This document shows, one piece after another, positions 1 through 5,592 of a stretch of 5,599 nt of DNA. The stretch lies in contig JAILOW010000084.1 in assembly GCA_024690635.1 (NCBI GenBank), forward strand, positions 1 through 5,599. The letters are read 5' to 3'. The position numbers were made by a program, and so were the translations under genes. The notes under the pieces are model-generated. The model was not told the origin of the DNA and searched no databases. It saw nothing but the letters and a program-made list of their open reading frames with translations. The stretch's first letter is position 1, and every line of letters begins with the position of its first letter. Source of the stretch: Butyrivibrio sp. (GTDB lineage Bacteria; Bacillota_A; Clostridia; Lachnospirales; Lachnospiraceae).

Positions 1-81
1 CTTGCAAAAAAGAAGTAATTACAGAGCATCAGGATGCCCAAATTACTGTATCTGCTCAAAAACTTGCAAAAAAGAAGTAAT
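1..81 (+). repeat. Perfect 19-bp direct repeat, 62-bp period
   Basis: CTTGCAAAAAAGAAGTAAT occurs at 1-19 and again at 63-81 without mismatch. Weaker similarity continues after each copy (AGGAT, then CCCAA, at 31-41 and 85-97), suggesting a diverged tandem duplication. The 62-bp period is not a multiple of three, so the two copies lie in different reading frames. Both can encode LAKKK-stop, which is the visible sign that a gene end was duplicated. The first copy starts exactly at the window edge, so the repeat may be longer. Confidence 0.75.
3..80 (+). CDS. C-terminal tail of an upstream protein (partial, unidentified)
   Basis: The frame beginning at base 3 is open from the window edge to a TAA at 78-80 and encodes 25 residues ending in the basic tail QKLAKKK. 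The short fragment shows no domain, so no function is proposed. A lysine-rich C-terminus directly followed by an AT-rich leader fits a genuine gene end on the same strand as the next genes. The alternative is that the gene really ends at 16-18: the frame beginning at base 1 also reads LAKKK-stop, because the same 19 bases occur at both places. Only upstream sequence can decide between the two. No clear rho-independent terminator follows, so read-through into the next cluster cannot be excluded. Confidence 0.4.
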   Translation, partial: CKKEVITEHQDAQITVSAQKLAKKK

Positions 82-227
82 CGTAGGATCTGCCCAACGC
101 CCAAAACGGTAATTAGCGAGAAAAGCTTTCACTGCGGGAAATATGAAAAAAACAGAAACAATCTATAAAAAGTGTATAACTTCGTGGAATATGGTTAAAT
201 CAAAGTGAATTGTTGAGAAATAATTTG

Positions 228-233
228 TATAAT
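228..233 (+). promoter_or_regulatory. Candidate -10 box for the REC-GGDEF-EAL / HPt / CLC operon
   Basis: A perfect TATAAT sits at 228-233 in an AT-rich stretch and would start transcription near 240, giving a leader of about 40 nt. No good -35 lies at the right distance: 17 bp upstream is GTGAAT (205-210), and the better-looking TTGTTG (210-215) is only 12 bp away. The promoter may therefore need an activator, or it may be fortuitous. A second weaker candidate, TATAAC at 175-180, also lacks a good -35. Confidence 0.4.
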
Positions 234-237
234 TAAT

Positions 238-288
238 ATGGCGTTTTGTTCCCGCACCTGTCAGAAATGGTATAGGATATGGCGATAG
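238..288 (+). CDS. Possible 16-codon upstream ORF overlapping the start of the next gene
   Basis: An ATG at 238 opens a 16-residue frame (MAFCSRTCQKWYRIWR) that ends with TAG at 286-288, ten bases inside the downstream gene that starts at 279. The downstream ATG has its only SD-like purines (AGGA, 274-277) one base away, which is too close for normal ribosome placement. Coupling through the upstream ORF is therefore conceivable. Against it, the upstream ORF has no ribosome binding site and lies almost on top of the expected transcription start. This is speculative. Confidence 0.15.
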   Translation: MAFCSRTCQKWYRIWR

Positions 289-2009
289 ACAAGCAAAAGA
301 TCCTTGATATCGAAAAAAGATACGAACATGACTTCAGGCGCTCCATTCTTATTGTGGATGATGAGCCTGTGAATCTGCGTATTTTGGGAAAAATACTGGC
401 AGATGAGTATGACATGGTCTATGCGCAGACGGGACGTGAGGCAATGGATCTGATACGCGCTCAGAGTGAATTTCTTTCACTTGTTCTTTTGGATCTGCAT
501 ATGCCAGACGGCGACGGATATTCCGTGCTGAAGGAGGTGTGCGGAGACGAAGATTTAAAGCGCATTCCCATTATTGTAATTACATCGGACAAGCAGGCAG
601 AGGTTGAGAGCCTTAGAATGGGGGCTGTTGACTTTTTAAGTAAGCCCTACGATAACCCGGAGGTTATAAAGGCCAGGGTCAGCCGCGCTCTTGAGCTTGC
701 CATCAGAAAGGACATCATCAATGCCACGGGATATGATTCCCTTACAGGGCTTATGACCAAGGAGTATTTTTATCAGTATTGCCTTGAATATGATAAATTC
801 CATCCCGACAGGGAAGTTGATGCCATAGTAGTCAACTTCAGCAGATTCCATCTGATAAATGACCTGTACGGAAGAAGCTTTGGAGATAAAGTTCTCTGCG
901 CTATAGCTGAGGGTGTCAGAACCGCGGCAAGAGCCTGTAACGGAGTTGCCTGCAGGTACAGCGCTGACAGATTTTATCTGTATATCGAGCACAGAGATAC
1001 CTATGATTTTCTGGTACGGACTCTTTCAAAAGAGCTGAAGAAAGTCATGAATACCAGTGAAATGAGGCTCAAGATCGGTGTATATTCGGACCTTTATCAA
1101 TCCGCCAATTTTGAGCAGCGCTTTGCAAGGGCGCTTCAGGCCAGCAATTCTATTTCCAAGAACAACCACTCTGCATCAGTTGCCATGTATAACAGGAAGA
1201 TGCATGAAAAAGAGCTCTATGAGGGCAGACTTCTTGAGGATGTTGATACTGCCATAAAGGAAGGGCAGTTTAGCGTGGCTTTTCAGCCTAAATACGATAT
1301 AAGGAGTGACTTCCCAAGGATCGCAGGAGCAGAAGTACTTGTGAGATGGAAGCATCCTTCCTTTGGGCAGATAAAGCCTGATTACTTTGTACCTCTTTTG
1401 GAGGAACACGGACGAATAAACGAGCTTGACCGCTTTGTGTGGCAGGAAGCTGCCAGGCAGGTTAGAACGTGGAAGGACATGTACGGACTGTCCATTCCCA
1501 TATCCGTTAATGTTTCAAGGGTTGATATCTTCGATCCTGAGCTAAAGCATTTTCTTTTGAAGATGATCTCTGACAATGAACTGGATACCTCGGACATTCA
1601 TCTTGAGATCACGGAGACGGCCTATACGGAAAGCACAATGCAGATCATTGATGTTGTAAAAGACCTGCAGGATGAGGAATTTTTAGTTGAGATGGACGAC
1701 TTTGGAAAGGGCTATTCTTCCCTTAACATGCTGACTTCACTTCCGATAGATGCTTTAAAGCTTGATATGGCATTTATTCAGGGAATAGCGGAAGGCAGCA
1801 AGGAAATGCGAATGGTGGAGTTTGTTCTTAGGATAGCTGACTTTTTGCAGGTGCCCGTTATTGCAGAAGGAGTGGAGACTTCGGAACAATATCTTTTGCT
1901 GAAAAAGGCAGGCTGCGATATAATTCAGGGGTACTATTTCTCCAAGCCGGTACCTCCGGGTGAATTCGGATGCCTTATTGAAAAAAACTTATGGAGAGCC
2001 GGACTATAG
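279..2009 (+). CDS. REC-GGDEF(degenerate)-EAL response regulator, predicted c-di-GMP phosphodiesterase
   Basis: This 576-residue soluble protein should hydrolyse cyclic-di-GMP under control of phosphorylation. Residues ~22-140 form a CheY-like receiver: acidic pocket D27/D28, phospho-acceptor D72 (in LLDLHMPDGDG), T102 and K122 (SKPY). Residues ~150-305 are a GGDEF domain whose signature is SADRF (228-232). The first metal-binding Asp is N186 and no RxxD inhibitory site is present, so it should not make c-di-GMP. N194 and D203, positions that contact guanine in active cyclases, remain. Residues ~318-565 are an EAL domain with an apparently complete catalytic set: E352 (EVL in place of EAL), N411, E443, D473/D474, K494, E530, E533 and Q550, plus the intact DDFGKGYSS loop. 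The start is the first ATG after an in-frame stop at 273-275; its SD (AGGA) is unusually close. There is no signal peptide or membrane segment. It is the first gene of a cluster with the HPt and CLC genes. Domain assignment is very secure; activity is inferred from conserved residues. Confidence 0.95.
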   Translation: MAIDKQKILDIEKRYEHDFRRSILIVDDEPVNLRILGKILADEYDMVYAQTGREAMDLIRAQSEFLSLVLLDLHMPDGDGYSVLKEVCGDEDLKRIPIIVITSDKQAEVESLRMGAVDFLSKPYDNPEVIKARVSRALELAIRKDIINATGYDSLTGLMTKEYFYQYCLEYDKFHPDREVDAIVVNFSRFHLINDLYGRSFGDKVLCAIAEGVRTAARACNGVACRYSADRFYLYIEHRDTYDFLVRTLSKELKKVMNTSEMRLKIGVYSDLYQSANFEQRFARALQASNSISKNNHSASVAMYNRKMHEKELYEGRLLEDVDTAIKEGQFSVAFQPKYDIRSDFPRIAGAEVLVRWKHPSFGQIKPDYFVPLLEEHGRINELDRFVWQEAARQVRTWKDMYGLSIPISVNVSRVDIFDPELKHFLLKMISDNELDTSDIHLEITETAYTESTMQIIDVVKDLQDEEFLVEMDDFGKGYSSLNMLTSLPIDALKLDMAFIQGIAEGSKEMRMVEFVLRIADFLQVPVIAEGVETSEQYLLLKKAGCDIIQGYYFSKPVPPGEFGCLIEKNLWRAGL

Positions 2010-2012
2010 GAA

Positions 2013-2017
2013 GGGAG
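2013..2017 (+). promoter_or_regulatory. Ribosome binding site deciding the HPt start
   Basis: GGGAG at 2013-2017 (within GGAAGGGAG, 2009-2017) lies five bases before the ATG at 2023 and begins right at the stop codon of the preceding gene. An in-frame ATG at 1960 lacks such a site and would overlap the EAL gene by 50 bases, so 2023 is preferred. Confidence 0.8.
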
Positions 2018-2022
2018 ATACC

Positions 2023-2358
2023 ATGACTATTGATTCTCTCAGAGAATTTGGGGCAAATGTGGATGAAGGTCTTGAAAGATGCATGGGCATGGAGGACTTT
2101 TATCTTGAGATGATAGAACTGGGCTTGTCGGATGACAGGTTTGAAAAGCTTCTTCCCGCTATCGAGAATAAAAACCTGAAAGAGAGCTTTGAACTTGTGC
2201 ATGCCCTAAAGGGGGTTATCGGTAATCTTTCGCTGACGCCTCTTTATGAGACCATATGTGAGATCACGGAGCACCTGAGAAATAAAGACGATATTGACTA
2301 TGAGCCCCTTTGCGACAAATTAACAACTCAAAGAAATCAGATAATGGAAATGATGTGA
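2023..2358 (+). CDS. Stand-alone HPt (histidine phosphotransfer) domain protein
   Basis: This is a 111-residue, all-helical, acidic protein. Residues 57-69 read ELVHALKGVIGNL, which matches the HPt consensus HxLKGxxxNLG, with H60 as the phospho-accepting histidine and K63/G64 as the usual flanking residues. About 110 residues is the normal length for a single HPt four-helix bundle, and there is no kinase, receiver or membrane part. Proteins of this family shuttle phosphoryl groups between receiver domains or from hybrid kinases. The receiver encoded 13 nt upstream is the obvious candidate partner, but that pairing is inferred from position only. The next gene starts one base after this stop, indicating translational coupling. 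No histidine kinase is encoded in the window. Family assignment is firm; phosphate flow direction is unknown. Confidence 0.88.
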   Translation: MTIDSLREFGANVDEGLERCMGMEDFYLEMIELGLSDDRFEKLLPAIENKNLKESFELVHALKGVIGNLSLTPLYETICEITEHLRNKDDIDYEPLCDKLTTQRNQIMEMM

Positions 2359-2359
2359 C

Positions 2360-3646
2360 ATGAAAAATGAAAATGAAAACCCGATAAATCATATAATCGA
2401 ACATATTCCGGATCTTGACCTGGCGGGGCGTGTACGAGTCTTTTTCAGATGGCTCATACTTGGATCCGTTACAGGATGCGTGGTGGGAGCCATAGGCGGA
2501 CTATTCTATCATGCCATTGTTTTTGCCACTGCCTTCAGGACGGAGCATGACTTTATCATAGGACTTCTTCCTTTTGCGGGACTGTTTATCGTTTTCCTCT
2601 ACAGGCTCTGCAAGGACTACGAGGATAAAGGTACCAACCTTGTTATCAAGTCTATTCAGGAGGGCGATCATCTTCCTGTTACCAAGGCTCCGCTTATATT
2701 TATTTCAACCACTATCACTCATCTTTTCGGTGGTTCCACGGGACGTGAAAGTGCGGCACTTCAGATGGGCGGAAGTATCGGCTACAACCTTGGAAAACTC
2801 TTTAGATTAAAAGAGGGCAACGTAAAGATCATCACCATGTGCGGCATGAGTGCAGCTTTCTCGGCGCTTTTCGGAACTCCCATGACAGCTTCTTTTATGG
2901 CCATGGAAATTGAAAATGTCGGAGTTATGTATTACTCGGCGCTTGTTCCCTGCGTTGTATCAGCCCTTGTGGCATCGGGTATCAGCAGGCTTATGGGGTG
3001 TGTGCCTGAGGTTTTCGCGGTGAACATCATCCCGGAGTTTACAGTTCACAACGCAATATACACCGGCATTCTTGCTATTTTGTGTGCTATTGTGAGTGTG
3101 CTTTTCTGTGCGGTTTTAAAGCTCAGCGGAAAGACCTATAAAAAGCTTTTTGCAAATCCCTATGTGAGGATATTTGTAGGCGGTACCATTGTGGCGGTTC
3201 TGACCTTTATCTCCGGAACCAGATACTACAACGGCGCAGGTATGAATGTTATTGAGATGGCGCTTGAAGGAAATGCCCCCTACTGGGCCTTCCTTTTAAA
3301 GATAATATTTACGGCTCTTACTCTCGGAGCGGGCTATAAGGGCGGCGAGATCGTGCCGGCTCTTTATATCGGAGCAACCTTTGGCTGCCTTTATTCCCAG
3401 ATACTTGGCTTTGACCCGGCGCTTTGCGCAGCTATAGGAATGGGAGCGCTGTTTTGCGGTGTTACAAACTGTCCCATTTCCTCGCTGTTTATCTGTTTCG
3501 AACTCTTTGGATTTAAGGGAATGCCCTATTACCTTCTGGCTATAGCTCTGAGCTATACCTTCTCCGGCTATCACAGCCTTTACAGCAGTCAGAAGATCAT
3601 GTATTCCAAGTTCCACAACAAATATGTAAACAGAGATACAATGTAA
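2360..3646 (+). CDS. CLC-family anion transporter (possible fluoride-type CLC), no CBS domains
   Basis: This 428-residue polytopic membrane protein belongs to the CLC family of chloride channels and anion/proton antiporters. Signature regions align with E. coli ClcA as follows. GTNLV (91-95) stands where ClcA has GSGIP. GRESA (128-132) stands where it has GREGP, keeping the gating glutamate as E130. GGEIVP (328-333) stands near GIFAP. Y408 in the last helix matches the central tyrosine Y445. The inner proton glutamate (ClcA E203) aligns with I184. The non-GSGIP motif, the extra glutamate in GGE and the missing inner glutamate recall the CLC-F fluoride/proton exchangers, but those usually have GREG and GEVTP, so the transported ion is unsettled. 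No regulatory CBS domains follow the core. The start is ATG 2360, one base after the HPt stop. Only a weak GGA lies about 11 bases upstream, so translation is probably coupled. Tandem stops TAATAA end the gene. No fluoride riboswitch was seen. Confidence 0.88.
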   Translation: MKNENENPINHIIEHIPDLDLAGRVRVFFRWLILGSVTGCVVGAIGGLFYHAIVFATAFRTEHDFIIGLLPFAGLFIVFLYRLCKDYEDKGTNLVIKSIQEGDHLPVTKAPLIFISTTITHLFGGSTGRESAALQMGGSIGYNLGKLFRLKEGNVKIITMCGMSAAFSALFGTPMTASFMAMEIENVGVMYYSALVPCVVSALVASGISRLMGCVPEVFAVNIIPEFTVHNAIYTGILAILCAIVSVLFCAVLKLSGKTYKKLFANPYVRIFVGGTIVAVLTFISGTRYYNGAGMNVIEMALEGNAPYWAFLLKIIFTALTLGAGYKGGEIVPALYIGATFGCLYSQILGFDPALCAAIGMGALFCGVTNCPISSLFICFELFGFKGMPYYLLAIALSYTFSGYHSLYSSQKIMYSKFHNKYVNRDTM

Positions 3647-3666
3647 TAAAATTTCAGTGCATCAAA

Positions 3667-3690
3667 AAAGCCTCTCGTTTGAGAGGCTTT
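3667..3690. terminator. Bidirectional rho-independent terminator between convergent genes
   Basis: A perfect 10-bp stem (AAAGCCTCTC at 3667-3676, GAGAGGCTTT at 3681-3690) closes a GTTT loop. It lies 20 bases after the CLC stop and 10 bases after the stop of the opposing membrane-protein gene. On the - strand the stem runs into six T's (complement of 3664-3669), a good release tract. On the + strand only TTTAATT follows, so termination is probably stronger for the - strand gene. Confidence 0.88.
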
Positions 3691-3700
3691 AATTATGTGA

Positions 3701-4201
3701 TCACCGCATAAGGCGGGCTCTTTGTATGTCGGAATTCACATCAGCAAGAAACTGATGATTGGTGGGATCTGAGATGAATTCAAGAAAATCCGATGCTTCT
3801 TTTTTAGTGAGTTTTTGAATGTCAGTAAGGTAGGTCATGATCTCTTCTTTAGTCTTGCCCTCATCCGTGAAACGTTCCACGATATCAAAAAGAGCCATGA
3901 ATCTGCGCATCCGCACTCTGGTTTTAATATTGTGGATCTCTATGATGATGGAAACTATGATGTTCAGGGATACAAGAGACAACAAAAGCAGCGTTACGCC
4001 GTAGAACCAGGCCCGCATCCTAAGCTGAATGGCGCCTGCAATAAGTGATGAGATTGAAAGGATTCCTACAGAAGTACTGAGAATGAACAGCCGGGCTTTG
4101 TTTCGTGTTGAGTCGCTCAGCTCCATAAGTTTCACGGCTATGCCGAATACAACGTAGAATACAACTGAAAAAGAAATCCCCACATAAGATAATTGAAGCA
4201 T
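3701..4201 (-). CDS. Small membrane protein with three helices and a cytoplasmic helical tail, function unknown
   Basis: I do not recognise a named family for this 166-residue protein. Three hydrophobic stretches are visible at ~4-25, ~36-58 and ~65-88. The basic segment after the third (KTRVRMRR, 93-100) suggests the C-terminus is cytoplasmic by the positive-inside rule. Residues ~90-166 are hydrophilic and helical. Within them, KTKEEIMTYLTDIQKLTKKEASDFLEFI (positions 116-143, key residues EEI, L125, L131 and EASDFL) looks like a short two-helix module. The start is well supported: AGGGGG lies 8 bases upstream (4210-4215 complement) and a good sigma-A promoter lies just beyond it. The gene is transcribed divergently from the permease and converges on the CLC gene, ending at a hairpin. 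It could be a regulatory or accessory membrane protein, but nothing in the sequence proves this. Confidence 0.8.
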   Translation of the reverse strand: MLQLSYVGISFSVVFYVVFGIAVKLMELSDSTRNKARLFILSTSVGILSISSLIAGAIQLRMRAWFYGVTLLLLSLVSLNIIVSIIIEIHNIKTRVRMRRFMALFDIVERFTDEGKTKEEIMTYLTDIQKLTKKEASDFLEFISDPTNHQFLADVNSDIQRARLMR

Positions 4202-4223
4202 TCTTTTTTCCCCCTATGAAATA

Positions 4224-4252
4224 ATTTTACCAAGCATAAAACATAAGTGCAA
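4224..4252 (-). promoter_or_regulatory. Sigma-A type promoter for the three-helix membrane protein gene
   Basis: Read on the - strand, TTGCAC (complement of 4247-4252), a 17-bp spacer, and TAAAAT (complement of 4224-4229) form a near-consensus promoter. Transcription should start around 4217, giving a very short leader of roughly 16 nt that still contains the AGGGGG ribosome binding site. Confidence 0.7.
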
Positions 4253-4381
4253 GCAGAAAACAAGCGGAGATTCAAGAACACTGACAGCAGAACCTGCGGT
4301 TTCTTGCATGTTTCACGATATAACGCTTTAATATTTATGGTATTTCCTATCAATTTCGAAGGGGCCGTGGAAACTGACTTG
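4253..4381. other. Central part of the divergent intergenic region
   Basis: The region between the two outward-facing promoters holds no convincing gene. It contains a weak interrupted inverted repeat: CAAGAA (4273-4278) with TTCTTG (4301-4306), and inside it GCAG (4287-4290) with CTGC (4294-4297). This could be an operator for a regulator acting on both genes, but the pairing is short and may be chance. Confidence 0.25.
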
Positions 4382-4409
4382 TTGATAAATGAAATTTTTT
4401 TGCTATAAT
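4382..4409 (+). promoter_or_regulatory. Extended -10 promoter for the ArsB/SLC13-type permease
   Basis: TTGATA (4382-4387), a 16-bp spacer and TATAAT (4404-4409) preceded by TGC (4401-4403) form a strong extended -10 promoter. The predicted start of transcription, 6-8 bases past the -10, falls at 4415-4417, on or next to the ATG at 4417. The -10 box overlaps the earlier in-frame ATG at 4408, which would therefore not be in the transcript. Confidence 0.75.
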
Positions 4410-4416
4410 GGTCTCT

Positions 4417-5535
4417 ATGCGTGCTAAAAAAAGAAAACTGAATTTAGACCCTGTACTTTTGATTGCCTGGATCCTGGCTGTTGTTTCTGCGTTTTTTGTA
4501 AAGCCTTCGGCAGCTTACCTTGGGTATATTGATTTCAGGTCCCTGGGAATTTTGTGGAGCCTTATGGTCATCATTCAGGGCTTTAAAGAGAATACTGTAT
4601 TTGAGAAGATTGCGGACATGCTTCTTAAAAAAGTGGGGAAGAGCTGGCAACTGGCTGCTGTTCTTATTTTTTTGTGCTTCTTTGGAAGTATGCTTATAAC
4701 CAATGATGTGGCGCTTATAACCTTCGTGCCCTTTGCCATTATGCTACTTTCAAGCTGCCATAAGGAAAAACTCATGATCCCTGTTGTGGTGCTTCAGACT
4801 GTTGCTGCAAACCTTGGCAGTATGCTGACTCCCATAGGCAATCCTCAGAACCTTTATATCTACGGTTCCACAGGCATGGCCCTTACGGAATTTATAGGAA
4901 CAATGCTTCCTTATTCTCTTTTGTCGGCGGCGCTTCTTATCATTTCTCTTTTCTTCCTTCCGGGAAAAGGAGATAAGATCGAGACTTCAAAAGAGAGCCT
5001 TATTATAGGCAAGTTCGGCAGCAGGATTCAGATCATCATCTATTCCGTGTTGTTTGTGACAGCTCTTTTGACTGTTATGAGGATCCTTCCCTGGTATGTG
5101 CTTTTAGTGATCGTTCTTGTGATCGTTGGAGGAATGGATTATAAGATCCTGTTGAGGGCGGATTATATCCTTCTTTTGACATTCATTGGCTTTTTCATCT
5201 TTACCGGCAATATGGGCAGGATAGAGGTGGTAAAAAAGTTTCTTAGCAGTATAGTGGCAGGAAGGGAGTTCTTTATCTCTATTGCTGCAAGCCAGGCTAT
5301 AAGTAATGTTCCCGCAACGCTTATGCTGTATGGTTTTACAAACAATTACAAAGAGCTTATGGCGGGGGTAAACGTTGGAGGTCTCGGTACTCTCATTGCC
5401 TCCATGGCAAGCCTTATTTCCTACAAGGCTTATACCAAGGAATATAAAGAAAACAGCGGCAAATACCTGCTGATATTCACCGCCGTCAATCTCTTGTTTT
5501 TGATATTTATGATAATTCTATGGCCGGACCTGTGA
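4417..5535 (+). CDS. ArsB/SLC13 (ion transporter) superfamily permease, YbiR-like
   Basis: This 372-residue integral membrane protein has about ten hydrophobic segments. The superfamily's two inverted halves are visible. The first half has LITNDVALITFVPF (93-106) and a re-entrant loop with NLGSMLTPIGNPQNLY (132-147). The second has SQAISNVPATLML (292-304) and GVNVGGLGTLIASMASLISYK (positions 317-337). TND...GNPQN and SNVP...GGLGT are the paired substrate/ion-binding hairpins of ArsB, NhaD, citrate and SLC13 carriers. Length and motifs fit the short YbiR-like group better than classical ArsB (about 430 residues). The substrate is an anion or organic acid by family, but cannot be specified. The first in-frame ATG (4408) lies inside the -10 box, so I chose ATG 4417, which leaves MRAKKRK, a basic N-terminus before the first helix. 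There is no Shine-Dalgarno site before it, so the mRNA is probably leaderless. A later ATG at 4564 has a GGAG in front but would delete the first helix. Confidence 0.85.
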   Translation: MRAKKRKLNLDPVLLIAWILAVVSAFFVKPSAAYLGYIDFRSLGILWSLMVIIQGFKENTVFEKIADMLLKKVGKSWQLAAVLIFLCFFGSMLITNDVALITFVPFAIMLLSSCHKEKLMIPVVVLQTVAANLGSMLTPIGNPQNLYIYGSTGMALTEFIGTMLPYSLLSAALLIISLFFLPGKGDKIETSKESLIIGKFGSRIQIIIYSVLFVTALLTVMRILPWYVLLVIVLVIVGGMDYKILLRADYILLLTFIGFFIFTGNMGRIEVVKKFLSSIVAGREFFISIAASQAISNVPATLMLYGFTNNYKELMAGVNVGGLGTLIASMASLISYKAYTKEYKENSGKYLLIFTAVNLLFLIFMIILWPDL

Positions 5536-5592
5536 AAAAGAGATTATTCCTTTTCAAGACAGATCATGTTTTCCGTTTTCTGCGAGGAAAAA

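Noticed and set aside
81..278. Fluoride or c-di-GMP riboswitch in the operon leader
   Set aside because: Given the CLC and EAL genes I looked for both. The stretch around 236-258 (ATGGCG then GTTCCCGC) only loosely recalls the fluoride aptamer core and lacks its 5' and 3' pairing partners. No c-di-GMP-I or -II core was seen.
636..992. 118-residue open frame on the - strand inside the GGDEF region
   Set aside because: It lies wholly opposite a strongly supported coding region, has no ribosome site or recognisable motif, and its translation looks like an antisense shadow.
1960..2022. Longer start for the HPt gene at ATG 1960
   Set aside because: It would add 21 residues overlapping the EAL gene and has no SD site, whereas ATG 2023 has GGGAG five bases upstream and gives a standard HPt length.
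3296..3616. 106-residue open frame on the - strand inside the CLC gene
   Set aside because: It is antisense to conserved CLC helices and shows no protein-like motif; a shadow of the real gene.
3815..4048. 77-residue + strand open frame opposite the three-helix membrane protein
   Set aside because: Antisense to a gene with good start, promoter and terminator signals; no coding character.
4138..4353. 71-residue - strand open frame crossing the divergent promoter region
   Set aside because: It overlaps the well-supported start and promoter of the 166-residue membrane protein in another frame and has no SD or promoter of its own.
5533..5556. Hairpin after the permease stop (TGAAAA with TTTTCA)
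   Set aside because: Only about six A/T-rich pairs with a long loop and no T-tract; not a credible terminator.
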